From CAYJFG01 sp051881695 (GTDB lineage: Bacteria; Bacillota; Clostridia; Oscillospirales; Acutalibacteraceae): a stretch of DNA of 64,000 nt. Within the stretch, counting starts at the first letter, position 1; every line of letters begins with the position of its first letter. Under the pieces are notes generated by a model that worked only from the letters and a program-made list of their open reading frames with translations, had not been told where the DNA came from and made no database searches. The stretch covers positions 1-64,000 of the forward strand of contig JBJEQJ010000040.1 in NCBI GenBank assembly GCA_051881695.1, read 5' to 3'. Positions 7,965 to 16,575 of this stretch are shown in pieces. The translations under genes and the position numbers were made by a program.

Positions 7965-8819
7965 TTATTTTCGTGCGTTGTTTATGAACATTCCCAAAGC
8001 AAAAAACAGCAGAAAATTAAATATATTTACCGCCACAACAGTAGCTCCTACAGGGGTTCCTGCAATAATTGAAATAAGCAGACCTAAAGCAGCACATATA
8101 ACAGAAACTATTCCTGAGCATATAATTACAGATTTAAAGCTTTTGAATATTCTCATTGCTGACATTGCCGGGAAAATAATCAGAGCCGAAATTAAAAGCG
8201 AGCCTACCAGATTCATTGCAAGAACAATTACAACGGCGGTAATAACGGCAATAAGCAGATTGTAAGCGGAGGCGTTTGTGCCGGTGGCAGCAGCAAAGCC
8301 GGGGTCAAAGGTTACAGAGAAAATTCTGTTATATAAAATGATGAATACAGCAATAATAATTACAGACATTGCAATGCATACCCATACGTCAAGGCCGGAA
8401 AGAGTTAAAATTGATGTTGAACCGAAAAGCGTGCTGCAAACGTCTCCTGTAATATTTGTAGAAACAGGGAAAATATTTAAAAGCAGATAACCAAGTCCGA
8501 GTGCGCCTACAGAAAGCATGGCAATGGCGGCGTCACCTTTTATTTTTTCGCTTTGACCGGTACGCAGCAGAATCACAGCGCATATAACCGTTACAGGCAG
8601 AATTATCAGCATATTGTTTGTAAGCTTCAGCACTGTTGCAATGGCTAACGCTCCGAAAGCAACATGGGAAAGACCGTCCCCTATAAAAGAAAAGCGCTTT
8701 AACACAAGCGGAACGCCAAGCAATGCAGAGCAAAGCGCAATAAGTATTCCTACAATAAGCGCATACTGGACAAACGGGTATTGCAAAAAGAGAATTAGCT
8801 TATCTAATATTTCCGTCAC
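7965..8819 (-). CDS. znuB: Zinc/manganese ABC transporter permease
   Basis: The 284-residue ABC-3 family integral membrane protein has about eight hydrophobic helices and family phrases PLVLKRFSFIGDGLSHVAFGALA and GSLLISALIIFPAMSAM. It forms the membrane channel that imports a divalent metal delivered by the neighbouring lipoprotein. It is the last gene of a minus-strand operon with znuC (4-bp overlap), znuA and a Fur-family regulator. Zinc rather than manganese is inferred from the regulator and the acidic/histidine loop in the binding protein. Confidence 0.9.
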   Translation of the reverse strand: MTEILDKLILFLQYPFVQYALIVGILIALCSALLGVPLVLKRFSFIGDGLSHVAFGALAIATVLKLTNNMLIILPVTVICAVILLRTGQSEKIKGDAAIAMLSVGALGLGYLLLNIFPVSTNITGDVCSTLFGSTSILTLSGLDVWVCIAMSVIIIAVFIILYNRIFSVTFDPGFAAATGTNASAYNLLIAVITAVVIVLAMNLVGSLLISALIIFPAMSAMRIFKSFKSVIICSGIVSVICAALGLLISIIAGTPVGATVVAVNIFNFLLFFALGMFINNARK

Positions 8820-9532
8820 GTTAAGTCACCTCCGTTTATTGCCGAATATGAGCGTCCTGCCTCAGTATTGAAGTAATCGTTTTTCTTGCCGTAAAACAGG
8901 GGAGTGTGAGCAACGTGGAGTATGTGGCTTGCATATTTTGCGGCGGCGGTCATATCGTGCGTAACCATAATAACAGTTATGCCGTCATTTTTGTTAAGCT
9001 TTGCAATAATCTCGTAAAGCTCAGCTGTTATTTTGGGGTCAAGCCCGGCAACAGGCTCGTCAAGCAGGAGCATTTTTTTTGTTGCACAAAGCGCCCTTGC
9101 CAGGAGTACGCGCTGCTGCTGTCCGCCTGAAAGCTCTCTGTAACAGCGGTTTGCAAGCGGAAGTATTCCAAGCTGCTCCATTTTCTCCTTCGCTTTGTCC
9201 TTTTCTTTTTTAGAAAAGAACGGACGTCTGCGGCAGCCGTTTAAGCAGCCCGACAGAACTATCTCCTTTACACAGGCAGGGAAATCCCTTTGAACAGCCG
9301 TCTGCTGAGGCAAATATCCTATTTCATAGGCGTTTAAGCCGTCTGCGGTTATTATCTCTCCGCTTATCGGCTTATTAAGACCGAGTATTGCTTTTATGAG
9401 CGTGCTCTTGCCGGAGCCGTTTTCGCCGACAATACAAAGGTAATCTCCGCTGTTTACCGTAAAGCTTATATCATCGGCTATAACTTTTCCCTCATAGCCC
9501 AGTGCGGCGTTTTTACATATCAGCTGTGCCAC
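8816..9532 (-). CDS. znuC: Zinc ABC transporter ATP-binding protein
   Basis: The 238-residue ABC ATPase has Walker A GENGSGKST, Q-loop LPQQ, signature LSGGQQQR, Walker B LLLDEPVAGLD and the switch histidine in VTHD. It powers metal import through the permease encoded immediately downstream, whose start overlaps its stop by 4 bp. The gene lies about 27 bp after the binding-protein gene. The length is standard for the family. Confidence 0.92.
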   Translation of the reverse strand: MAQLICKNAALGYEGKVIADDISFTVNSGDYLCIVGENGSGKSTLIKAILGLNKPISGEIITADGLNAYEIGYLPQQTAVQRDFPACVKEIVLSGCLNGCRRRPFFSKKEKDKAKEKMEQLGILPLANRCYRELSGGQQQRVLLARALCATKKMLLLDEPVAGLDPKITAELYEIIAKLNKNDGITVIMVTHDMTAAAKYASHILHVAHTPLFYGKKNDYFNTEAGRSYSAINGGDLT

Positions 9533-9558
9533 TGTTCTGCCTCCCTTTACCTGCTGTT

Positions 9559-10542
9559 TTAGTTAAGCGCTTTTTTAAGTATATTTAAATTGCTTTTCAT
9601 AATATCCAGATATGCCGATGCGACAGAAATATTTTCTTTAGTAACCGACTGTATGGAATTCAGCTCTAAAATTTCGGCATTTTTGCTTTTGCTGTTTTTA
9701 ATCACAGTTTTTGCAATGGATTTATCTGAATTTTCTATTACAAAAACATAATCAAGAGAAAGCTCGTCAAGCTTATTTGCCAAAAATGCTACAGTTTCAA
9801 AGCTTGCTTCGGTTTCCGCCGAACATCCCGGAAATGCGGCGTAGTATTTCAAGCCGTAATCATCTGTAAGGTATCTGAACGGGAAACGGTCAGCAAAAAT
9901 CAACGTGTTGTTCTTAGCTTTTTTAACTGCGTATTCATATTCTTTATCAAGCGCAGCAAGCTCTTTTTTGTAGCTTTCTGCATTTGCTTTGTAAGCGTCC
10001 TTATTTGCATTATCTTCCTGTGACAAAGCTTCGGCAATTTTATCTGTTATTATTTCTGCATTTTTCAAAGAAAGCCATATATGTTCATCGGCTTCGTCTT
10101 TTTCGGGTGTATCGTTCCCGTGATATTCCTCGCTTTCCATTCCCTCAATATGCTCTTCATTTTTTACTCTGTCGCCGAGAGCTTCCATCATATTGATTAT
10201 CTGAATATCATTGCTTGTGCTGCCTGAAAGTATTTTGCCTGCCCATTCATCGGAGGGTCCTCCAACATAGATAAATATGTCGGCAGACGCAATCTTCACC
10301 ATATCGTCGGCAGTAGCCTGATAATTGTGCATATCCTCGCCGTTGTCTGTAAGAAGTGTAAATTCTATATTTTTTGCATTATCGCCGGCAACATTTACCG
10401 CCCAGTTATACTGTGGAAAAGCAGTGCATACAACGCTTATTTTATTGTCGTTATTAACATCAGAGCTTGTTGTATTACAGCCGGAAAGCATAAAAAATAT
10501 TGTCAAAATTGCAGCGGTCAGCGCCGCTATACCTTTTTTCAT
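9559..10542 (-). CDS. znuA: Zinc-binding lipoprotein of ABC transporter
   Basis: This 327-residue cluster A-I metal-binding lipoprotein has a signal sequence ending in the lipobox LSGC (Cys22), so it is anchored outside the membrane. It contains the family phrase FPQYNWAVNVAGDNAKN, a metal-type loop rich in His, Glu and Asp (about residues 128-160, including YHGND and DEHIWLS), and LIFADRFPFRYLTDDYGL. The charged loop is typical of zinc-specific members. It captures the metal for ZnuBC. The gene follows the regulator by 16 bp. Confidence 0.9.
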   Translation of the reverse strand: MKKGIAALTAAILTIFFMLSGCNTTSSDVNNDNKISVVCTAFPQYNWAVNVAGDNAKNIEFTLLTDNGEDMHNYQATADDMVKIASADIFIYVGGPSDEWAGKILSGSTSNDIQIINMMEALGDRVKNEEHIEGMESEEYHGNDTPEKDEADEHIWLSLKNAEIITDKIAEALSQEDNANKDAYKANAESYKKELAALDKEYEYAVKKAKNNTLIFADRFPFRYLTDDYGLKYYAAFPGCSAETEASFETVAFLANKLDELSLDYVFVIENSDKSIAKTVIKNSKSKNAEILELNSIQSVTKENISVASAYLDIMKSNLNILKKALN

Positions 10543-10564
10543 ATATCAGCTAATCCTTTCAAAT

Positions 10565-11011
10565 TTAATTTTCAGCCTTACATTTTCCTTTGCTGCATTC
10601 GTTACAGCCTGTACAGCTTGAGCATCTTCCGAATAAGACAGTCTGTTCCTTGTCAACCTCAAACATACTGTCAGTTAAAATCTGCCTTAGCATATTTTCA
10701 GACACAGCGTTATCCATATGAATGATTCTTCCGCAGCCGGTACATTTTAAGTGCAGATGAGTGTGACAGCTTTCTCCGGCTACTATCTGGTATACAAAAT
10801 GCCTTGAATTATCCTTAACAAATCTCTTTACCGTTCCCTCGCTTACAAGCTTTTGAATTAAACGGTATACAGTGCTTTTGCCCGGAGCACAGCCGTAAAC
10901 GCTGTCTTTATTCATTTCCTCAATAAGCTGTTCTATAGTATATTGTTTGTCGCTGTTTTTAATCAAAAAGTCAACAAGCATTTTTCTCTGCTCCGTTTGA
11001 TATACAGCCAT
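10565..11011 (-). CDS. zur: Fur-family regulator, probably Zur
   Basis: The 148-residue Fur-family repressor has an N-terminal winged helix (about 1-85) and a C-terminal dimer/metal domain with HTHLHLKCTGCG and CSSCTGC, giving paired CxxC structural zinc sites. It heads the znu operon, so zinc-responsive repression of its own operon is the best reading (Zur). PerR or Fur identity cannot be excluded by sequence alone. The ATG at 11009-11011 is preceded by the strong site gggagg. A perfect palindrome overlaps its promoter -10 box. Confidence 0.85.
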   Translation of the reverse strand: MAVYQTEQRKMLVDFLIKNSDKQYTIEQLIEEMNKDSVYGCAPGKSTVYRLIQKLVSEGTVKRFVKDNSRHFVYQIVAGESCHTHLHLKCTGCGRIIHMDNAVSENMLRQILTDSMFEVDKEQTVLFGRCSSCTGCNECSKGKCKAEN

Positions 11012-11032
11012 ATTATTAACCTCCCTTATGTC

Positions 11033-11055
11033 AATATGAGAGTTACTCTCATATT
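11033..11055 (-). promoter_or_regulatory. Palindromic Zur-type operator
   Basis: AATATGAGAG-TTA-CTCTCATATT is a perfect 10-3-10 inverted repeat. It overlaps the -10 box and the transcription start of the zur-znuACB promoter, as expected for a repressor site. The Fur family binds palindromes of this size; assignment to Zur is by context. Confidence 0.75.
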
Positions 11056-11081
11056 ATATTGCTTTTACAGATGTTTGTCAA
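11053..11081 (-). promoter_or_regulatory. Consensus sigma-A promoter of zur-znuACB
   Basis: On the minus strand TTGACA (11081-11076) and TATAAT (11058-11053) are separated by exactly 17 bp, a full consensus promoter. Confidence 0.88.
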
Positions 11082-11192
11082 TAATACAAGGAAATAACCA
11101 AAAAAAGGGCGGTGTTTAGTAAAATTCCGCCCACGTTCAATTTATATTAAAGCTCTGTTTCCTGTCTTGCAAAAAAACTACCTTCCCTCATC

Positions 11193-11221
11193 TTGACAAA
11201 TCTTCAAGTTTGTTTTATTAT
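11193..11221 (+). promoter_or_regulatory. Sigma-A promoter of the 11.2-kb non-coding RNA
   Basis: TTGACA at 11193-11198 and TATTAT at 11216-11221, 17 bp apart. Transcription would start near 11228. Confidence 0.7.
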
Positions 11222-11227
11222 TTATCG

Positions 11228-11683
11228 TGAAATAAGTAACTTGTTGCTTTGTTTTAGCGTGAAAAATAGAATTTCTGTTTTCATGCAAATATATGACCAC
11301 TTACTTTTGTAAGTTAAGTAAGTGCTGATTAAATTTTTTGTACATATTGCGCCGAAAGCTTTTTGTCGGTTTGTTCAAAGCTTAATCAGCGGTTACTTAG
11401 GCCCATACGGACAGGCTGGTCGGCTGCCGCGGGTGGCATTGTGGCCACATTATTGATTGGGATTACCCAAAATTTTATAAGTTGATTACTTTATCATCAG
11501 TGCGTAAGAGCACGTCACTTGTAAACGGTCAATAAGAGTAGTAACAGTATATTTGCTATATAGACTCTGAAAACGGAAATTTAATTTAAATCTCTTTATT
11601 TAACTTGGCGTAAAATGTAAAATGACGCAATATTTCCGTGTGAATTGTAAGCAGGTGATGCGAAAAGCTCATCTGCTTTTTTT
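11228..11683 (+). ncRNA. Candidate structured non-coding RNA, about 455 nt
   Basis: No open frame fits this plus-strand unit, yet it has a promoter and an intrinsic terminator. Visible pairings are: a 9-bp hairpin cacttactt/aagtaagtg (11298-11324); a 9-bp stem gctgattaa/ttaatcagc (11324-11390) enclosing a smaller gccga/tcggt hairpin; gttact (11392-11397) with agtaac (11540-11545), closing a GC-rich core that includes gtggc/gccac; a gtgc/gcac hairpin; and acggaaat/atttccgt (about 11573-11638) enclosing gcgt/acgc. The core (11395-11470) is much richer in GC than its surroundings. It ends 32 bp before the arginine decarboxylase start, so it could be a stand-alone RNA or a regulatory leader. I could not match it to tmRNA, RNase P RNA or SRP RNA. 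Rfam raiA or another orphan class should be tested. Confidence 0.6.
11650..11683 (+). terminator. Intrinsic terminator upstream of speA
   Basis: agcaggtga (11650-11658) pairs with tcatctgct (11669-11677) followed by seven T. It ends the 11.2-kb RNA before the speA ribosome binding site and could act as an attenuator. Confidence 0.85.
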
Positions 11684-11714
11684 ACTGCCTTACGATAAAA
11701 AGGAATGAATACCT

Positions 11715-13163
11715 ATGAATATAGAAAAACAAAAAAGAGCGCCTATATACGAAGCCTTGCAGAAATTCAGAAGACAACGTGTAGTTCCGTTCGATGTTCC
11801 GGGGCATAAGCGTGGAAGAGGAAATACCGAGCTTGTTGAATTGCTTGGCGAAAAATGCGTAGGGCTTGACGTTAATTCAATGAAGCCGCTTGACAATCTG
11901 TGTCATCCGGTATCTGTTATTTTAGAGGCGGAGCAGCTTGCTGCAGACGCTTTCGGCGCAGACCATGCGTTCTTTATGGTTGGCGGAACAACCTCCGCCG
12001 TGCAAAGTATGGTTTGGTCTGTGTGCAAATCGGGAGATAAAATAATCCTGCCGAGAAACGTGCACAAAAGCGTAATAAACGCTCTTGTTCTGTGCGGTGC
12101 TGTTCCTGTTTATGTAAATCCCGAGGTAAACGATAAAATCGGAATTGCATTGGGCGTGCAGGTTTCGCAGCTTGAAATAGCAATTAAAGAAAACCCCGAC
12201 GCCGTAGCTGTTTTGGTTAACAATCCTACCTATTACGGAATTTGCTCCGATTTAAAGGCTATAGTAAAAACGGCGCACGAGAATAATATGAAGGTTCTTG
12301 TAGACGAGGCACACGGAACACATTTTTATTTCGGAAGTGATTTGCCGGTTTCTGCAATGGAGGCAGGTGCCGATTTAGCGGCGGTATCTATGCACAAGTC
12401 GGGCGGAAGTCTTACACAAAGCTCCTTTCTTCTCACAAACAAGGGTGTTAACTCCGGCTATGTAAGACAGATTATTAACTTAACCCAGACAACAAGTGCG
12501 TCTTATCTTCTTTTGTCAAGCCTTGATATTTCACGCCGTAATCTAGCGTTAAGGGGAGAGGACTCCTTTAAAAAGGTAATGAGAATGGCGGAATACGCAA
12601 GAAACGAAATAAATGAAATCGGCGGCTATTATGCCTACGGAAAAGAGCTGTGCAACGGAAATAGCGTTTATGCCTACGACGTTACCAAGCTGTCTGTTTA
12701 CACCCGTGATATAGGGCTTGCCGGTATAGAGGTTTACGATTTACTGCGTGACGAATATGATATACAGATTGAATTCGGAGATATAGGCAATATTCTGGCG
12801 TATATTTCAATCGGCGACAGAATACAGGATATTGAGCGGCTTGTAGGTGCGCTTGCAGACATAAAAAGGCTTTATTCAAAGGACAACAGCGCTCTTTTAA
12901 GTATGGAGTATATTGCGCCGGTTATAGCGGCAACACCCAGAGAAGCCTTTTATGCCGAAAAGGAATCCTTGCCCATTGAAAAAACAGCAGGACGCATATG
13001 CAGCGAATTTGTAATGTGCTATCCGCCCGGAATACCTATTCTGGCTCCGGGCGAGATGATAACAAAGGAAATAATAGAGTATATAAATTATGCAAAGGAA
13101 AAGGGCTGCTCAATGCAGGGTACAGAGGACCCGGAGATTATGCACTTAAACGTGCTGAAGTAA
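11715..13163 (+). CDS. speA: Arginine decarboxylase (Orn/Lys/Arg decarboxylase class, Bacillus SpeA type)
   Basis: The 482-residue PLP enzyme of fold type I matches the compact Firmicutes SpeA-type decarboxylases in length. It has the FDVPGHKRG N-terminal motif, FMVGGTTSAVQSM, DEAHGTHF, and the PLP lysine K228 in SMHKSGGSLTQ. It probably converts arginine to agmatine, because agmatine deiminase and N-carbamoylputrescine amidase lie in the same operon. Lysine decarboxylation is the alternative. The start has aaaagga 11 bp upstream. It is the first gene of the polyamine operon, and a terminator precedes it. Confidence 0.88.
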   Translation: MNIEKQKRAPIYEALQKFRRQRVVPFDVPGHKRGRGNTELVELLGEKCVGLDVNSMKPLDNLCHPVSVILEAEQLAADAFGADHAFFMVGGTTSAVQSMVWSVCKSGDKIILPRNVHKSVINALVLCGAVPVYVNPEVNDKIGIALGVQVSQLEIAIKENPDAVAVLVNNPTYYGICSDLKAIVKTAHENNMKVLVDEAHGTHFYFGSDLPVSAMEAGADLAAVSMHKSGGSLTQSSFLLTNKGVNSGYVRQIINLTQTTSASYLLLSSLDISRRNLALRGEDSFKKVMRMAEYARNEINEIGGYYAYGKELCNGNSVYAYDVTKLSVYTRDIGLAGIEVYDLLRDEYDIQIEFGDIGNILAYISIGDRIQDIERLVGALADIKRLYSKDNSALLSMEYIAPVIAATPREAFYAEKESLPIEKTAGRICSEFVMCYPPGIPILAPGEMITKEIIEYINYAKEKGCSMQGTEDPEIMHLNVLK

Positions 13164-13227
13164 ATCCGCCGTTCTACTTGTGCTTACTCGCCTTTTAACA
13201 AGGCAGTATAAAGACAGCAGTAAAAAT

Positions 13228-13275
13228 TCCCCTTGCCAAAGGGGTGATGACGAAGCCGTCAGTGGGATTTTTTGA
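13228..13275. repeat. Dispersed intergenic repeat, copy B
   Basis: TTCCCCTTGCCAAAGGGGTG followed by a GACGAAGCCGTC-type arm and GTGGGATT matches the family at 1051 and 34219. It sits inside the polyamine operon between speA and speE, just before the speE ribosome binding site. Confidence 0.65.
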
Positions 13276-13290
13276 AAGGAATGAATATAA

Positions 13291-14145
13291 ATGGAATTTT
13301 GGTTTTCGGAAAGGCATACAGACAATGTTGAGCTTTCAATCAGAGCAGAAAAACAGCTTTTCAGCGGAAAAAGCGATTTTCAGCGCATAGATGTTTTTGA
13401 TTCCGTAGAATTCGGACGTTTTTTAACCTCCGACGGCAATGTCATTTTCTCGGAAAAGGACGAATTTACTTATGATGAGATGATTGTCCACGTTCCTATG
13501 GCGGTGCATCCCGATGTTAAAAAGGTGCTTGTAATAGGCGGCGGCGACGGCGGTGTTGCCAGAGAGCTTTCGTACTATGACGAAATTGAGGTAATAGACG
13601 TTGTGGAGCCTGACGAAATGTTTGTTGAGGTTTGCAGGGAGTTTTTCCCCGACAATGCAAAGGGACTTCTAGATAAAAGAGTCAACATTTATTATCAGGA
13701 CGGGCTGCGCTTTCTGCGTACCTGCCACGGTGAATACGACCTTATAATAAACGATGCAACAGACCCGTTCGGTCATACCGAGGGACTTTTTACAAAGGAA
13801 TTTTACGGCAGCTGCTATAAAGCGCTGAAGGATGACGGTATAATGGTTTATCAGCACGGAAGTCCGTTCTATGACGAGGATGAGGCTGCTTGCCGTGCTA
13901 TGCATAAGCGTGTGTGCCGTTCTTTTCCGATAAGCCGAGTGTATCAGGCGCATATACCAACCTGTGCCGCCGGATATTGGCTTTTCGGCTTTGCTTCAAA
14001 AAAATATCATCCAATAAAAAACCTTGATGCAAAAAGGTGGAATAAAAGAAATATAAAAACGTGGTACTATACGACAAATCTGCATACAGGCGCATTTATG
14101 CTGCCAAAATATGTAGAGGATTTGCTGACAGAAGCGGAGAATTAA
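13291..14145 (+). CDS. speE: Spermidine synthase-family aminopropyltransferase
   Basis: The 284-residue protein has the SpeE layout: an N-terminal beta domain, then a Rossmann methyltransferase-like fold with VIGGGDGGVARE (residues 81-92), the acidic DVVEPDEMFV loop and LIINDATDPFG near the putrescine gate. It transfers an aminopropyl group from decarboxylated S-adenosylmethionine to putrescine, or to agmatine in some relatives. No S-adenosylmethionine decarboxylase (speD) is present in this operon, so the donor must come from elsewhere. The ribosome binding site gaaagga precedes the ATG. Confidence 0.88.
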   Translation: MEFWFSERHTDNVELSIRAEKQLFSGKSDFQRIDVFDSVEFGRFLTSDGNVIFSEKDEFTYDEMIVHVPMAVHPDVKKVLVIGGGDGGVARELSYYDEIEVIDVVEPDEMFVEVCREFFPDNAKGLLDKRVNIYYQDGLRFLRTCHGEYDLIINDATDPFGHTEGLFTKEFYGSCYKALKDDGIMVYQHGSPFYDEDEAACRAMHKRVCRSFPISRVYQAHIPTCAAGYWLFGFASKKYHPIKNLDAKRWNKRNIKTWYYTTNLHTGAFMLPKYVEDLLTEAEN

Positions 14146-14167
14146 CTTAAGAGAGGAATGTGTTAAT

Positions 14168-15427
14168 ATGAGCAGACTTTTAATTATCGGCTGCGGCGGT
14201 GTTGCAAGCGTAGCAATTCATAAATGCTGTCAGAACAGCGAGGTGTTCGGCGAAATCTGTATTGCAAGCAGAACTAAATCAAAATGCGACGCTTTAAAGG
14301 AGAAGCTGCAGAGTAAAACAAAGACCGTTATTACAACGGCACAGGTAAATGCCGACAGCAGACAGGAGCTTGTAAAGCTCATTAATGAGTATAAGCCGCA
14401 GGCTGTATTAAACCTTGCTTTGCCTTATCAGGATTTAACAATAATGGACGCCTGCCTTGAAACAAAGGTTGATTATATCGACACCGCAAATTACGAGCCG
14501 GAGGACACAACCGATCCCAAGTGGCGTGAAATATACGAAAAACGCTGCAAGGAGCTTGGCTTTACCGCATATTTTGATTATTCGTGGCAGTGGGCGTATA
14601 GGGAACGCTTTGAAAAGGCGGGAATAACCGCACTTCTCGGCAGCGGCTTTGACCCCGGCGTTACAAGTGTTTTTTCGGCATATGCCTTAAAGCATTATTT
14701 TGACGAAATACATTATATAGATATACTCGACTGTAACGGCGGCGACCACGGCTATCCCTTTGCTACAAACTTTAACCCGGAAATAAATTTAAGAGAAGTG
14801 TCTGCAAACGGCTCTTACTGGGAAAACGGCAAATGGGTGGAAACAAAGCCGATGGAAATAAAGAGGGTATATAATTTTGACGGAGTTGGCGAAAAGGATA
14901 TGTATCTTTTGCATCACGAGGAAATAGAGTCGCTCGCAAAAAATATTCCCGGTGTAAAGAGAATACGCTTCTTTATGACCTTCGGACAAAGCTACTTAAC
15001 GCATATGAACTGTCTTGAAAACGTTGGTATGCTATCTACCGAGCCTGTTATGTTTGAAGGCAGACAGATTGTTCCGATTCAGTTTTTAAAGGCATTACTG
15101 CCTGACCCTGCAACGCTTGGCCCCAGAACAAAGGGAAAAACGAATATTGGCTGTATATTTACCGGAATAAAGGACGGTAAAGAAAAAACCATATATATTT
15201 ACAATATGTGTGACCACGAAAGCTGTTATAAAGAAGTTGGCTCGCAGGCGGTATCCTACACGACAGGCGTTCCCGCTATGATTGGTGCGTCGCTTGTTTT
15301 AAGCGGAAAATGGAAAAAGCCGGGCGTGTTCAATGTAGAGGAGTTCGACCCCGACCCGTTTATGGAGGCTTTAAATATTTACGGCTTGCCGTGGGTTGTT
15401 GATGAAAACCCGGTAAAGGTTGACTAA
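14168..15427 (+). CDS. Carboxynorspermidine/carboxyspermidine dehydrogenase
   Basis: This 419-residue saccharopine-dehydrogenase-family protein opens with the NAD(P)-binding GCGGVASVAIHKC (residues 7-20) and carries VDYIDTANYEPEDT, GSGFDPGVTSVF and DCNGGDHGYPFATNFNPEIN. These are features of carboxynorspermidine synthase (CANSDH/CASDH), which reductively condenses aspartate semialdehyde with putrescine or diaminopropane using NADPH. The next gene encodes the matching decarboxylase, which makes the assignment strong. A lysine-biosynthesis saccharopine dehydrogenase is unlikely in this context. The gene starts 22 bp after speE. Confidence 0.9.
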   Translation: MSRLLIIGCGGVASVAIHKCCQNSEVFGEICIASRTKSKCDALKEKLQSKTKTVITTAQVNADSRQELVKLINEYKPQAVLNLALPYQDLTIMDACLETKVDYIDTANYEPEDTTDPKWREIYEKRCKELGFTAYFDYSWQWAYRERFEKAGITALLGSGFDPGVTSVFSAYALKHYFDEIHYIDILDCNGGDHGYPFATNFNPEINLREVSANGSYWENGKWVETKPMEIKRVYNFDGVGEKDMYLLHHEEIESLAKNIPGVKRIRFFMTFGQSYLTHMNCLENVGMLSTEPVMFEGRQIVPIQFLKALLPDPATLGPRTKGKTNIGCIFTGIKDGKEKTIYIYNMCDHESCYKEVGSQAVSYTTGVPAMIGASLVLSGKWKKPGVFNVEEFDPDPFMEALNIYGLPWVVDENPVKVD

Positions 15428-15450
15428 AAAGATAAGGAACGGTAAGTAAA

Positions 15451-16575
15451 ATGCATTTTTCTAAGCTGCCAACACCGTGTTATGTAATAGATGAAAAGAA
15501 AATAATAAAAAATGCAGAAATTTTAAAGAGCGTGCAAAGCAAAACCGGCTGTAAAATTCTGCTTGCACAAAAGGCTTTTTCGGCTTTTTGTATGTATCCG
15601 CTTTTAAGCAAATATTTAAGCGGCACAACGGCAAGCGGACTTTATGAGGCAAGGCTGGGTTACGAGCATTTCGGCGGCGAAACACACGTTTTTTCTCCTG
15701 CATACAAGGAAGAGGATTTTAAAGAGCTTGTAAAAATATGCGGACATATTGTCTTTAACTCCTTTTCCCAGCTCGAAAAATACAGAAGTATTTGGGAAAA
15801 AACCAACGCAAGCGTAGGACTGCGCTTAAATCCGGAATATTCAACTCAGGACCATGCAATATACGACCCCTGTGCGCCCGGCTCACGCCTTGGTATTACA
15901 AAGAAGAATTTTCGTCCCGACTTGCTTAAAGGAGTAGAGGGCTTCCATTTTCATACTCTTTGCGAGCAAAATTCCGACGCTTTAGTCAGCACCTTTAAAG
16001 CGCTTGAAGAAAAGTTCGGAGAATTTTTCTATGAGGCAAAGTGGTTGAATTTCGGCGGAGGACATCATATAACAAGGGATGATTATGATATAAAAGCTCT
16101 GGAAGAGCTTATAGTGTATGCCAAAAATAAATACGACGTTGAAATATACCTTGAGCCCGGAGAAGCTGTGGCGCTAAATGCAGGATATCTTGTTACAGAG
16201 GTTATGGATATTGTTGAAAACGGTATGGCTGTGCTTATCCTGGACGCATCAGCCGCCTGTCATATGCCCGATGTACTTGAAATGCCGTACAGACCGCCGC
16301 TTATGCTCAGCGGACAGCCGAACGAGAAGAAATATAATTACAGATTATCCTCCTGCACTTGCCTTGCAGGTGATATTATAGGCGATTACAGCTTTGATAA
16401 AGAAATAAAAATCGGCGACAGACTTGTGTTTGAGGATATGGCTATATATTCAATGGTAAAGAACAATACATTTAACGGTATGCCGCTGCCCGATATTGCA
16501 ATTATGCATAGCGAAGATGACTGCGAAATTATCAAAAGCTTTTCTTATAAGGATTTTAAGGAGAGATTGTCTTAA
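15451..16575 (+). CDS. nspC: Carboxynorspermidine decarboxylase
   Basis: The 374-residue fold-III (alanine racemase-like) PLP decarboxylase has the PLP lysine K41 in LLAQKAFSAF, FHFHTLCEQ, LNFGGGHHIT and YLEPGEAV. The C-terminal beta domain ends with IMHSEDDCE. NspC removes the carboxyl group from carboxynorspermidine or carboxyspermidine, giving norspermidine or spermidine. Its stop codon overlaps the next start (TAATG), showing translational coupling to agmatine deiminase. Confidence 0.92.
   Translation: MHFSKLPTPCYVIDEKKIIKNAEILKSVQSKTGCKILLAQKAFSAFCMYPLLSKYLSGTTASGLYEARLGYEHFGGETHVFSPAYKEEDFKELVKICGHIVFNSFSQLEKYRSIWEKTNASVGLRLNPEYSTQDHAIYDPCAPGSRLGITKKNFRPDLLKGVEGFHFHTLCEQNSDALVSTFKALEEKFGEFFYEAKWLNFGGGHHITRDDYDIKALEELIVYAKNKYDVEIYLEPGEAVALNAGYLVTEVMDIVENGMAVLILDASAACHMPDVLEMPYRPPLMLSGQPNEKKYNYRLSSCTCLAGDIIGDYSFDKEIKIGDRLVFEDMAIYSMVKNNTFNGMPLPDIAIMHSEDDCEIIKSFSYKDFKERLS

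Noticed and set aside
11228..11683. Identification as tmRNA, RNase P RNA or SRP RNA
   Set aside because: I do not see the 3' CCA/T-loop of tmRNA, the GAGGAAAGUCC-type core of RNase P, or the SRP tetraloop helix.
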